64,000 nucleotides of DNA, from contig CAMUZR010000005.1 of NCBI GenBank assembly GCA_947165255.1, positions 95,157-159,156 on the forward strand, in the 5' to 3' direction. Made by a program: the position numbers and the translations under genes. Shown piece after piece: positions 1-8,714 of this stretch (position 1 is the first letter of the stretch; every line of letters begins with the position of its first letter). The notes beneath the pieces are model-generated. The model was not told the DNA's origin and did no database searches. It saw only the letters and a program-made list of their open reading frames with translations. The stretch is from an uncultured Bacteroidales bacterium (GTDB taxonomy: Bacteria > Bacteroidota > Bacteroidia > Bacteroidales > P3).

Positions 1-2
1 TG

Positions 3-998
3 GATATGAAGAATAGTAACTTGGACTTTGTGGTTGGCCCAATTGAGAACTATGATGACTATTTGTATGGCAATAAGACTAGCTATGAGTCGTTTGTGTT
101 GGTGAAAGATGTGAAGTGGAGTAATGATTTGGCTAAGTTTGTGGGTATGCTGCCCCAGCTTCAGAAAGAGTTGCCCTGCGACCCGAAGTACAAGCCTGCC
201 TTGAAAGGCGCCGCTAGCGACTTGAATGTATATGATGTGGTGTATTATGCTGGCGACTGTAATGCGGGTTCGAAGACGATTGCCATCAACTTGCCAAATG
301 ACGAACGTATTCACCAGACGAAGGGCGCTCGCCGTTTGCAACTGAAAAATGCCATGAAGGCAAAATTCGACAAGATGGTGCTGCCTATTTCTCAGTTGCT
401 GATCTGCGATGAACAGGTGGACAATGTGAATTTTAATGCTTTCTTTAGCAACGTGTGCTTCCATGAGGTTGCTCACGGTTTGGGAATTAAAAATACCGTT
501 ACGAAGGGTGAAAGTATGCGCAAGGCCTTGGGTAACCAATATAGCAATTGGGAAGAGGCTAAGGCAGATATCTGCGGTTTGTTCCTTACGACCAATTTGA
601 TAGAGAAGGGTGAGATTACTAACTGCACCAAGGAAGATGCTTTTGTAACCTTTATTGCAGGCATCCTGCGTAGTGTCAGATTTGGAGCTACAGAGGCTCA
701 TGGTATTGCCAATATGATGTGCTTTAACTATCTTCAGGATAACGGAGCCTTTACGCGCAACGAGCAGGGTAAGTATGTAGTGGACGTGGAGAAGATGGAC
801 GCTGCAATGCGTAGCTGGGCTGCACAGATTTTGCAGGTGGAAGGCGAAGGCATGTATGACTTTGCAAAAAAATATGCTGCAGAGAATGGCAAAGTTCGCG
901 AGGATCTTCAGAAGGATCTTGACTTGATTGCTCAGAATAACATTCCAAGGGATGTTGTTTACATTCAGGGTTTGAAGGCCTTGGGTTTGGCGAAATAA
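3..998 (+). CDS. Dipeptidyl-peptidase III-like zinc peptidase (family M49), C-terminal part
   Basis: The reading frame is open to the left edge of the window, so the N-terminal half lies outside; M49 proteins of Bacteroidetes are about twice this length. Counting from the first in-window methionine at base 6, the zinc motif HEVAH is at residues 153-157, followed by EEAKAD at 183-188, which supplies the third metal ligand. This HEXXH form replaces the HEXXXH of eukaryotic DPP III and is common in Bacteroidetes members. Upstream stretches such as LPNDERIH also fit M49. The enzyme should release dipeptides from peptide N-termini, or act as a related cytoplasmic or periplasmic peptidase. The localisation signal is not visible. 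A strong terminator follows the stop codon, so it is transcriptionally separate from the polysaccharide locus. Confidence 0.85.
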   Translation, partial: DMKNSNLDFVVGPIENYDDYLYGNKTSYESFVLVKDVKWSNDLAKFVGMLPQLQKELPCDPKYKPALKGAASDLNVYDVVYYAGDCNAGSKTIAINLPNDERIHQTKGARRLQLKNAMKAKFDKMVLPISQLLICDEQVDNVNFNAFFSNVCFHEVAHGLGIKNTVTKGESMRKALGNQYSNWEEAKADICGLFLTTNLIEKGEITNCTKEDAFVTFIAGILRSVRFGATEAHGIANMMCFNYLQDNGAFTRNEQGKYVVDVEKMDAAMRSWAAQILQVEGEGMYDFAKKYAAENGKVREDLQKDLDLIAQNNIPRDVVYIQGLKALGLAK

Positions 999-1027
999 TT
1001 GAAAACAGACTTTTTTAAGCTTGAGAT

Positions 1028-1065
1028 AAGGGCGTTCAGGAATTATCTGGACGCCCTTGTTTTTT
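1028..1065 (+). terminator. Rho-independent terminator after the M49 peptidase
   Basis: A 12-base-pair stem (AAGGGCGTTCAG, 1028-1039, pairing with CTGGACGCCCTT, 1047-1058, with one G-T pair) encloses a 7-nt loop and is followed by a run of T residues at 1060-1065. It closes the peptidase transcript. Confidence 0.85.
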
Positions 1066-1109
1066 GAATGTGGCAACAGGTGGGAGGACTTTTGTCTGTA
1101 GAAATAAAT

Positions 1110-1141
1110 TTTGATGGTTTTAGAAAATATATGTATATTTG
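1110..1141 (+). promoter_or_regulatory. Bacteroidetes-type promoter of the polysaccharide locus
   Basis: TTTG at 1110-1113 and TATATTTG at 1134-1141 are separated by 20 bases. They match the -33 TTTG and -7 TAnnTTTG boxes of Bacteroidetes sigma-ABfr promoters. Transcription would start near 1148, giving a leader of about 210 nt before the NusG-like gene. I saw no clear inverted repeats flanking the promoter, so there is no sign that it is an invertible (phase-variable) promoter. Confidence 0.65.
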
Positions 1142-1361
1142 CATTATTAAATTGGTGAGTGTATTGTATTTAATGTACACAAAATAGGAAGGTTACGTGG
1201 ATGTCCTTGGATAGGGATAAGCGTGAATTTGGATTATTTTTCCGATAGATTCTTCCGGAGACCTTATGGTTTTTACATGGGGAGGGAGAAGTATGTGTGT
1301 ATGTTAATAAAGAGTGAGGGGATTTTTGAAAAGAGCTGAAAGAAGATAATGCTAAATTGCT

Positions 1362-1847
1362 TTGGAAGAGTTTGAGGAAAAGAAGCGGTGGTATGCGGCC
1401 AAGGTTTATTATAATCGGATGGAACCGATTAGATCACAGCTGGTTGAAGATAAAGCAGAATACTTTATTCCGGAAGTGATTTCTTCATTGGCATTTATTC
1501 ATGTGACGGACTCTTACTTGAAAAGATTTGAGCAAGACAACTTTAGCAGGCTTTGGATATATAGAGACCCGTTGACCCACATACCGTCTGCGATACCCGA
1601 ACGTGAAATGGAGGTTTTTATCTTTGTGTGTTCATCGGGTGAGCAGGGACTGACATTCCTCGGGGACGATAGGCCTGAATATCATCAAGGAGATTTGGTG
1701 AGAGTGACAGATGGGCCATTCAAAGGAGCCGAAGGCCATATTAAACGCATTAAGAAAGATAGACGACTGGTAGTGAGTATTAGAGGGGTGGCTGCAGTTG
1801 CCACAACATTTATTCATCCACAGTTTTTGGAAGTTGTAAAGAGATGA
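1362..1847 (+). CDS. UpxY/NusG-like transcription antiterminator of the polysaccharide locus
   Basis: The 161-residue protein has an NGN-type N-terminus with WYAAK at residues 10-14 and a C-terminal KOW domain around residues 110-140 (GDLVRVTDGPFKG). Both are typical of NusG paralogues such as UpxY of Bacteroides capsule loci. UpxY proteins load on RNA polymerase in the 5' leader and prevent premature termination in the long downstream operon. The only plausible start that includes the WYAAK strand is TTG at 1362, because a stop codon lies at 1353-1355. The next ATG (1419) would remove part of the NGN fold. An out-of-frame ATG at 1349 runs only nine codons. No UpxZ-like partner follows; instead the sugar transferase overlaps by 4 bases, implying translational coupling. 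Confidence 0.8.
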   Translation: MEEFEEKKRWYAAKVYYNRMEPIRSQLVEDKAEYFIPEVISSLAFIHVTDSYLKRFEQDNFSRLWIYRDPLTHIPSAIPEREMEVFIFVCSSGEQGLTFLGDDRPEYHQGDLVRVTDGPFKGAEGHIKRIKKDRRLVVSIRGVAAVATTFIHPQFLEVVKR

Positions 1848-3028
1848 GAAAGCCTTTATTTCCACTGGATTCATTAAAAGAACAGCGGTATTTTCATGGT
1901 ACGAAGTATGTGGAGCAAGGGATTGAGGACTGCGATGATTTGAAGCCGGAGGAGATTGAGAACGAGGATGTCAGGAAGGCTTTTGTGGAAGTAGAGGGGC
2001 TACCGTTGAAGCAGGTTTACCTGTGGTTTTTGAACCATAAAAATGAGTTCGATTCTTCCTCGTTGTTGTGGAGCGTGAGACACAACGGAGGCGACCCAAT
2101 TAGACCGAGAGAAGATGGTGGACTATATCGCGCCATTTTTGTTCAGAGACCTTTGAACACTGTCTATGAGGTGGATGTATTCTTATCGAACTGCAATCAT
2201 AATTTGGAAACGGGTGGATATCTGGTTTGTTGCTGTAGGACATCGGTGGTGAAAAAGGCTGTGATATATAACCGATATCCAAGTCCATTGAATAGAGTGG
2301 TTTATGGTTTGCACTATTTGTGGCATCGAGTGTGTCCCAAGTTGAAACTGACAAAAAAACTTTATTTTGCAATCACCAAAGGTAGAAATAGGACTTTTCA
2401 CAGGGTTGAGGTGTTGGGTAGGATGTACCATGCAGGATTTGAGGTCGTATATGAGAATACCGCTCATGGAGAGTTTAGAGTGATAGCCAGAAAGGTGAAA
2501 GAGCCGATAACAACAGGAGAGCCCAGCTCTTCTCCAATTGCAAAACTACAACGTATTGGAAAAGAAGGAAAAATAATAACGGTGTATAAATTTCGCACAA
2601 TGTATTCTTATAGTGAATATTTGCAAGAATATGTTTACGAGCACCGTAAATTAGACAATACGGGCAAGTTCTATCACGACTACCGTATTAATGTTGTTGG
2701 CGCCTTTCTGAGAAAGACTTGGATGGATGAATTGCCTATGATAGTGAACATACTGAAAGGTGAGATGAAACTAGTGGGAGTGAGACCTTTATCCAGGCAG
2801 TTCTTCGGTTTATACACTCCGGAGATGCAGGAGCTTCGTATTAAAACCAAACCGGGCTTGCTGCCCCCGTTGTATTACGAGACGGTTCAGCCAGAGACAT
2901 TGGAGGAAATCCAAGAGTCGGAGAGGAGGTATTGCGAAGAATACCTGAAACATCCGTTTAAGACAGATTGGAAATATTTCTGGGGAATAGTTAATAACAT
3001 AGTGTTTAAACATAAACATTCTCATTAA
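1844..3028 (+). CDS. Chimeric initiating sugar transferase: methyltransferase-like domain plus phosphoglycosyl transferase core
   Basis: Residues from about 230 to 394 carry the catalytic core of monotopic phosphoglycosyl transferases (PglC/WcaJ/WbaP type): YKFRTM at 248-253, the Asp-Glu dyad inside WMDELP at 295-296 and GVRPL at 312-316. Such enzymes move a phospho-sugar from a UDP-sugar to undecaprenyl phosphate. The usual membrane re-entrant helix before the core is absent. Instead residues 1-220 form a soluble-looking domain whose central part (NCNHNLETGGYLV near 116-128, then LGRMYHAGFEVV at 191-202) resembles a degenerate class I methyltransferase. The stop is followed by a 52-base gap to the exporter gene. 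It most likely starts glycan synthesis for this locus, but membrane attachment would need a partner. Confidence 0.7.
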   Translation: MRKPLFPLDSLKEQRYFHGTKYVEQGIEDCDDLKPEEIENEDVRKAFVEVEGLPLKQVYLWFLNHKNEFDSSSLLWSVRHNGGDPIRPREDGGLYRAIFVQRPLNTVYEVDVFLSNCNHNLETGGYLVCCCRTSVVKKAVIYNRYPSPLNRVVYGLHYLWHRVCPKLKLTKKLYFAITKGRNRTFHRVEVLGRMYHAGFEVVYENTAHGEFRVIARKVKEPITTGEPSSSPIAKLQRIGKEGKIITVYKFRTMYSYSEYLQEYVYEHRKLDNTGKFYHDYRINVVGAFLRKTWMDELPMIVNILKGEMKLVGVRPLSRQFFGLYTPEMQELRIKTKPGLLPPLYYETVQPETLEEIQESERRYCEEYLKHPFKTDWKYFWGIVNNIVFKHKHSH

Positions 3029-3080
3029 AAATTTTGGATTAGATTCCCTTAATCCTTATTATTCGAGATAATTGTTGATT

Positions 3081-3953
3081 ATGAGCGAGACACAAGAATG
3101 GACAACAGTCATAAAGCCGAAGGATAAGCTGCTGGCTGTGGATTTGAAAGAATTGTGGCGATACCGTGATTTATTTACGCTTTTCGTTAAAAGAAATATC
3201 ACCACCCAGTATAAACAGACTATACTGGGACCTGCGTGGTTTGTGGTGCAGCCAATATTGACTGTTTTCATGTACATGGTGGTATTTGGAGGGATTGCTG
3301 GTATCGGGACGGACGGTATACCACAGCCGCTATTCTATTTGGCAGGAACATGTTTTTGGCATTATTTTTCTGATTGTTTGGATAAAACTTCTAATACCTT
3401 TGTTTCGAATGCAGGTCTATTTGGTAAGGTTTATTTTCCGAGACTTGTGACACCTTTGTCCAATGTTACTTCGAACTTATTGCGTTTTGGAATACAGATG
3501 GGGCTGTTTATAGTGGTTTATTTGATCTATGCTATCCAAGGCGATTGCCCTGCCAGTCCCAATTGGTATTTGTTGCTTTTCCCATTTCTGGTGATGATGA
3601 TAGCTGGACTGGCACTAGGATTCGGTCTGTTAATTACGAGTATGACTACAAAGTACCGTGATTTAAGTATTCTATTTTCCTTTTTGGTTAGTTTATGGAT
3701 GTATGCAACTCCTATCGTATACCCGTTAAGTATGGTTAAAGGAAAGGTAGCTGCAGGGATGGACTTGTACACAATAATGCGACTTAATCCAGTCACACCG
3801 GTGTTGGAAACTTTCAAGTATGGAGCTCTAGGTGCAGGAGAGTTTATAGGTTGGGGCTGGCTGTTGTATAGTTTGGCATTTTTGTGTGCTCTGTTATTTT
3901 TAGGAGTGCTGGTGTTCAATAAAACACAGAAAAGTTTCATGGATACAGTGTGA
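3081..3953 (+). CDS. wzm: ABC-2 polysaccharide exporter, membrane subunit (Wzm-like)
   Basis: The protein has a cytoplasmic N-terminus followed by about six hydrophobic segments. It carries the family stretch DLFTLFVKRNITTQYKQT, then LGPAWFVVQP at the first membrane segment, and a late TPIVYPLSMV loop. This is the permease of ABC-2 exporters that move finished lipid-linked polysaccharide across the inner membrane. The frame opens at TTG 3072, but ATG 3081 (MSETQEW) is the better start. The ATPase subunit follows 55 bases downstream. An ABC exporter implies that chain growth is completed in the cytoplasm, consistent with the absence of a recognisable Wzy or Wzx. Confidence 0.9.
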   Translation: MSETQEWTTVIKPKDKLLAVDLKELWRYRDLFTLFVKRNITTQYKQTILGPAWFVVQPILTVFMYMVVFGGIAGIGTDGIPQPLFYLAGTCFWHYFSDCLDKTSNTFVSNAGLFGKVYFPRLVTPLSNVTSNLLRFGIQMGLFIVVYLIYAIQGDCPASPNWYLLLFPFLVMMIAGLALGFGLLITSMTTKYRDLSILFSFLVSLWMYATPIVYPLSMVKGKVAAGMDLYTIMRLNPVTPVLETFKYGALGAGEFIGWGWLLYSLAFLCALLFLGVLVFNKTQKSFMDTV

Positions 3954-4008
3954 GAGGTGTTTATTGGATTGAGAATAAGTATGTGTTTGTTTTTAAAAAT
4001 TAAAGCGA

Positions 4009-5328
4009 ATGGCAACGGCAATAGAATTTAATCATGTTTCCAAACAATACAGGTTGGGTTTGGTGTCGACAAGAACTTTGAGTAATGATTTGAAGCGTTG
4101 GTGGGTGACTAGTATAATGGGTAAAGAAGATCCTTTTCTAAAGATTGGCTCCACGAATGATCGTTCAAAAAAGGCAGATAGTGAGTATGTTTGGGCGCTA
4201 AAAGATATCGACTTTAAAGTTGAGCGGGGAGATGTTGTAGGAATAATTGGAAAAAATGGTGCGGGGAAAAGTACTTTATTGAAATTACTTTCTAAAGTGA
4301 CAGGACCAACTACCGGTACGATTAAGGCGAGGGGGCGAATCGGGTCGCTATTGGAAGTTGGAACGGGGTTCCATCCAGAAATGACTGGAAGAGAAAATAT
4401 CTACTTGAATGGAGCCATCCTAGGGATGACCAAAACAGAGATTTCTAGAAAGTTAGATGAGATAATTGATTTTAGCGGGTGTGAAAGGTATATTGATACT
4501 CCTGTTAAACGATACAGTTCTGGAATGACAGTCCGTTTAGGTTTTGCCGTCGCAGCATTTCTAGAACCTGAGATTTTAGTTGTTGATGAAGTGCTTGCTG
4601 TTGGTGATGCAGAGTTCCAGAAGAAGGCCATTGGGAAAATGAAAGATGTTAGTAGCGGAGAAGGGAGAACTGTGTTGTTTGTTAGTCATAATATGGCAAG
4701 CATTAGACAATTGTGTAGAAGTGGTATTTTACTTGAAAATGGGCTTGTTACGTATACGGGTACTGCGACTGATACGGTAGCTCATTATTTGTCAGGTTTT
4801 GGAGATACTATGTGTTACCATGCAGATATCACAATGGAACATAGGGAGTTTGCCAATACAACTAGAGAGATCGAACTTCTTACTGTTTCAATGACTAATG
4901 ATGGAGATGATTATGCAACAAACCAACCATTAGATTTTTATGTTAGAATGTATAAACATAAAAATAATATTGAAAGTGCTACATTAGAGATAATGTTTAA
5001 TAACAGCAGTTGCGATAGATTAGGTTCTTATATATCTGGACCGATTGATTTAAAAGATGTACAGGGTGAATTTACAGTCCATGTCAGAATAGTGGATCAT
5101 CATCTTGCAAAAGGAACATACTCTGTATGCTTTCAAATAGGTCAGAAAGATATCCATAGTGGTCTTAAAGATTATGATATTGTTCATAATGTGCTCTTTT
5201 TTTCCGTCGCATATTCTGATCAGATAAAGAAGGATACGATTGTCCTATGGAGAAAAAATTGGGGGAGTACCGTTTTTCAGGGAGACTGCGAAGTCATAAG
5301 CGATAGGAGAAATCGTAATTTAGTATGA
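4009..5328 (+). CDS. wzt: ABC polysaccharide exporter, ATP-binding subunit with C-terminal glycan-binding domain (Wzt-like)
   Basis: The nucleotide-binding domain shows Walker A GKNGAGKS (81-88), signature YSSGM (169-173), Walker B ILVVDE (189-194) and a switch histidine in LFVSHNMA. Residues 250-439 form an extra beta-rich C-terminal domain. In O-antigen exporters of this type that domain recognises the non-reducing end cap of the glycan, so it is expected to be specific for the sugars made here. The protein works with the permease just upstream. Its last codons overlap the start of a short broken frame (ATG 5324, TGA nine codons later) at the edge of a decayed region, which suggests that the next operon gene was lost. 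Confidence 0.92.
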   Translation: MATAIEFNHVSKQYRLGLVSTRTLSNDLKRWWVTSIMGKEDPFLKIGSTNDRSKKADSEYVWALKDIDFKVERGDVVGIIGKNGAGKSTLLKLLSKVTGPTTGTIKARGRIGSLLEVGTGFHPEMTGRENIYLNGAILGMTKTEISRKLDEIIDFSGCERYIDTPVKRYSSGMTVRLGFAVAAFLEPEILVVDEVLAVGDAEFQKKAIGKMKDVSSGEGRTVLFVSHNMASIRQLCRSGILLENGLVTYTGTATDTVAHYLSGFGDTMCYHADITMEHREFANTTREIELLTVSMTNDGDDYATNQPLDFYVRMYKHKNNIESATLEIMFNNSSCDRLGSYISGPIDLKDVQGEFTVHVRIVDHHLAKGTYSVCFQIGQKDIHSGLKDYDIVHNVLFFSVAYSDQIKKDTIVLWRKNWGSTVFQGDCEVISDRRNRNLV

Positions 5329-6372
5329 AAAGAAATATCCGTCGATTAATTTGAGATTCGTATCATACAATTGGATATGAGATGTTCATCTATCAGTTAA
5401 TCTTAGAAATAATAGTTATTTATTAGAATATCCCAATGGGTTATTAGTTCGATTAGAAGTTTATTGAGGCATGTAGTAAGAAGTTACGATTGTTGTATTT
5501 GTAATTGTAAATCTGTTTATACTCAGATTTAAGCAGGGGGGGATAGTACAGAAGAACCTATAATATCTACATTGATAGTATACAATTCGTTTGATGAATA
5601 GAATATATTATTAAACAGAAGGTCATTGCTTGACTGAATCTGAAATCAAGATTTTTCGAGTGGATATGGATTGGTTCAGTTTGAGTAAATCAAGAATGGA
5701 CAATGTAATTAAGAATACCTTTGGAAAAGTTAATAATACGAATAAGGAAGGGAAGAGGTATTGCATTTCTAGGTGATATGTCTAATTAGAAGGGAATGCT
5801 ATACGAAGAGTAAGGTCCGATTTAGGGAGATTGTCCCAAGAGGTAGTGATGCGTATTTAGAATATTTGACCATCAAACATAATCCTGTACTAACATGAAA
5901 GGTCATTGCTTAAAGATGGGTTGCAATAAAGTATTTGATAGGAATACTTTTAAGAATGTAAACAATTGTTAATCAGAGATAATTATCTTATTTTATATCT
6001 TGCCATTAGTTTTTTAAACAGGATCCTAGGTCGCAAGGTCAGTATTTTTTATATTTTTTATGGATGCATAAGGTCATGTAAATTGCAAATGATAGGGCAC
6101 AGCATCTAACTGTTTTTTTGATGATTGATTCTTGTATCTCTGCCTCATTTTACTTGAGTTATACATTAGCTCAAACCTTTTTGAAAAAAGAATCCTTTTG
6201 CAGAAGATTTATCCGAGAGTATTCCTCATATTCGAGTAACTTATTATGAATATGGTACATCGTCCTTTTTAGGGGAATAGTCTTACGTATAGATGGTTCT
6301 CTGCAATACATCGGTGGAAGGAAATTCTGAAAACGGACAGGTTGATAAAACTACTAATGGATAGATTATTGC
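5329..6372 (+). other. Gene-free, AT-rich stretch that looks like decayed coding DNA
   Basis: No frame on either strand stays open for a convincing gene over about 1040 bases. Short open pieces exist, for example about 26 codons ending at the TGA near 5896 (reading FREIVPRGSDAYLEYLTIKH) and about 42 codons from ATG 6120, but I cannot assign either to a family. An identical 13-mer, AAGGTCATTGCTT, occurs at 5619-5631 and 5899-5911. The position inside a dense glycosyltransferase operon and the truncated frame overlapping the wzt stop fit a pseudogenised operon gene. Regulatory content cannot be excluded. Confidence 0.5.
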
Positions 6373-7467
6373 ATGTTAGTGCTAAATAACAATAAAAAAC
6401 CATTTTCTTTTTTTGTTAATCGAGTAAAGAAGGACTATCGTAGATTTCGGATAGGTTTATTACTGAGGGCTCTTAAACCCTTTTTTCTTTCAGGGGATAA
6501 CAATAGTACAGATTTATTAAAAGCATATGGATATCATTTGAGCCTTCAAATGCACCCGTCAGTATTATTTCTTTCAGGTAGCGCAAATATAAAGCATAAT
6601 AAGTCGGAGTATAAAATAAAAAAAAACTTGTTGTCACTTAAGAAATTGATAGAAGAAGCACCTTTCTATGATTCAAAAGATAGAAAAATGCTGACCAATT
6701 TGGGGGTATCATCTTTTTTTGTTAATGACATATCAAGGATGTTAGCTACTTATGGTGCTCCTTTTGTACAATACAGTTTCCCAAGGAGAGATTTGCAAAA
6801 TGAAAATATTGTTGTGTACACAGTAATAGCAGGTGATTATGATTCAGTACATGAAATCCTATATAAACAACCGAATGTCGATTATCTATTATTTACGAAT
6901 AATAAACGGATAACTTCCACGACTTGGAAAGTACAATATGTTGAGAGTGATATGGATAACGTTTTATTATCCAGGGAAATAAAAATCTTGCCAGATAAAT
7001 ATTTACGTGGTCGATATACAGCTAGTATATATGTTGATGCAAATGTGTATTTATATGGTGATATAGGAAATATGGTTTGCGTTTTGGATAACAATATTAC
7101 ATTTGCTGTTACACGCCATGCTACGACAGAAAGTGTTAAGAAAGAGTTTGAGGCCTGTGTACTAACAAAAGGGGTTGCTGCGTCAGAAGCAGAAGAACAA
7201 TATGAAAGGTATCTAAAAGAAGGCTTCAAAGATAATATGGGTTTAGCTGAATGTGGAATTTTGGTTAGACGATGTGGCGATAAAGAACTTAATAAGTTGA
7301 TGAATGAATGGTTTGAGGAATTTCGAATAGGTATCCCAAGGGATCAGGTTAGTTTATTTCCGTGTATCCAAAGACAGAAATTTAAACAATTCCGTATATT
7401 GGAAGGCTCAGTGTGGCATAATCAGTTTTGTATCATAGGAGGTCATAAAATTAAAAAGACAAACTAA
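6373..7467 (+). CDS. DUF616-type (TOD1/MUCI70-like) glycosyltransferase
   Basis: The region from residue 147 onward (VVYTVIAGDYDSV, then YLLFTNN, then a YVDANVYLYGD stretch near 217) matches the DUF616 fold found in bacterial capsule proteins and in plant TOD1/MUCI70 glycosyltransferases. Family members usually begin with a YT.I.G.YD strand and carry an Asp-rich segment like the one seen here. The first 140 residues are specific to this protein. The donor and acceptor sugars cannot be read from sequence. The next gene starts one base after its stop codon, so the two are translationally linked. It follows the decayed region, so the nearest upstream intact gene is wzt. Confidence 0.65.
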   Translation: MLVLNNNKKPFSFFVNRVKKDYRRFRIGLLLRALKPFFLSGDNNSTDLLKAYGYHLSLQMHPSVLFLSGSANIKHNKSEYKIKKNLLSLKKLIEEAPFYDSKDRKMLTNLGVSSFFVNDISRMLATYGAPFVQYSFPRRDLQNENIVVYTVIAGDYDSVHEILYKQPNVDYLLFTNNKRITSTTWKVQYVESDMDNVLLSREIKILPDKYLRGRYTASIYVDANVYLYGDIGNMVCVLDNNITFAVTRHATTESVKKEFEACVLTKGVAASEAEEQYERYLKEGFKDNMGLAECGILVRRCGDKELNKLMNEWFEEFRIGIPRDQVSLFPCIQRQKFKQFRILEGSVWHNQFCIIGGHKIKKTN

Positions 7468-8376
7468 ATGTTATCAATTGATATTATCCTTTGTTGCTAT
7501 AACCAAGAAGAATATGTGGGTCAGGCTGTTGGCAGCATTTTGTGTCAGAAAGTTGACGCAAAAGTTAGAGTTATTGTTGCAGATGATGGTTCAACGGACA
7601 ATACTGTAAAGTCTATCCAAGATCACCGAGGAGCATCACCAATTCCGTTTTTATTTCTTGATACAGATAGAAACGTTGGAATGAGTGCCAATTATAAGAG
7701 GGCTTTTGCAAGATGTAGAGCTGATTATGTGGCGATACTAGAAGGGGATGATTGGTGGCTGACAGATAGCCATCTTTCGCAGCATATTGATTTTTTGGAA
7801 CGTCATAGAAGGTATTCAATGTCTTTTAATCAATACGATTTATATTATCAGGAACAGGCTATTACTCGCCACAATAATTGGTCGTATAAAGATGTAGATT
7901 ATTTAACAATAAATCTACGACAACAGATATCTTGGGGAAACCAGATAGGTAATCTGTCATCTTGTGTTTTTAGGACAACTCTGCTTCAATCTTTGCCACC
8001 CGATTTTTTCCAAATGGAATATGCTGATTGGGAGTTGGGTATAATGATGGCTTTGCATGGTCCAATTGGCAAGCTCAGAACTGTAACATCGGTTTATCGC
8101 ATTAATGGTAAAGGCCAATGGTCAGCGTTATCGTCAGAGATGAAAGAAAAATCCATAAAGGATTCCCTAGAGAATATTCGGCAGTTTCTTCCAAAACGTT
8201 GTTATAAATACATCAAAAGTTACAATATTAGAATTGAGAAAGGGAGGGAGATGCCGTACCCGATGCCTCTAACTTGTAGAATAAAAAGCACAATAAAGTC
8301 AGCTATCAATAATATAAAAAAAAGAATAGAGCTAGGACTGACTCATAATAATTATATAAAGAATAAGTGCGACTAA
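7468..8376 (+). CDS. Family 2 glycosyltransferase
   Basis: The GT-A nucleotide-sugar fold is evident from the N-terminal SIDIILCCYNQEEYVGQAV, then VIVADDGSTDNT and the acidic EGDDWW motif near residue 93. These are the usual donor-binding and metal-binding elements of GT2 enzymes. The 302-residue length is typical of a soluble GT2 acting at the cytoplasmic membrane face. It abuts the DUF616 gene and is followed by a 338-base gap, so it may close a transcriptional subunit. The acceptor and sugar are unknown. Confidence 0.88.
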   Translation: MLSIDIILCCYNQEEYVGQAVGSILCQKVDAKVRVIVADDGSTDNTVKSIQDHRGASPIPFLFLDTDRNVGMSANYKRAFARCRADYVAILEGDDWWLTDSHLSQHIDFLERHRRYSMSFNQYDLYYQEQAITRHNNWSYKDVDYLTINLRQQISWGNQIGNLSSCVFRTTLLQSLPPDFFQMEYADWELGIMMALHGPIGKLRTVTSVYRINGKGQWSALSSEMKEKSIKDSLENIRQFLPKRCYKYIKSYNIRIEKGREMPYPMPLTCRIKSTIKSAINNIKKRIELGLTHNNYIKNKCD

Positions 8377-8714
8377 TCAATTGTAACGTTGCTAATTAGT
8401 TGTTTTGCGTTTGCGATTTTTGCAGATTTGGAAGATTGGGTACTACAAAATGTGTGCAAGTAATTATTTGAAAATGATATGATCTCAAATTTCGTACATA
8501 ATGATTATCTTTAAGATAATACATCACAAATAGTATTAATTGCAGATACAGGACATTGTTTTTTAGTTTTAATAAAAAGATTATTGTTATGGCGGTAAGT
8601 TTCATTAGACTAAATGAGAGAATAGTGTAATACGTTGCATACTAATCATTCTTTCCCGCATAAAGGTATCTATTAATATAAATATCACAAGGATTAACTT
8701 TTATTCAGTGCTTT
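8377..8714. other. Intergenic AT-rich spacer with a short perfect palindrome
   Basis: No gene is apparent. An 8-base inverted repeat (ATTATCTT at 8504-8511 and AAGATAAT at 8513-8520) is visible, but no T-tract or clear TAnnTTTG promoter box accompanies it. I see no RNA gene. Confidence 0.4.

Noticed and set aside
1070..1361. Possible invertible promoter as in Bacteroides fragilis capsule loci
   Set aside because: No convincing pair of inverted repeats flanks the promoter, so there is no evidence for inversion.
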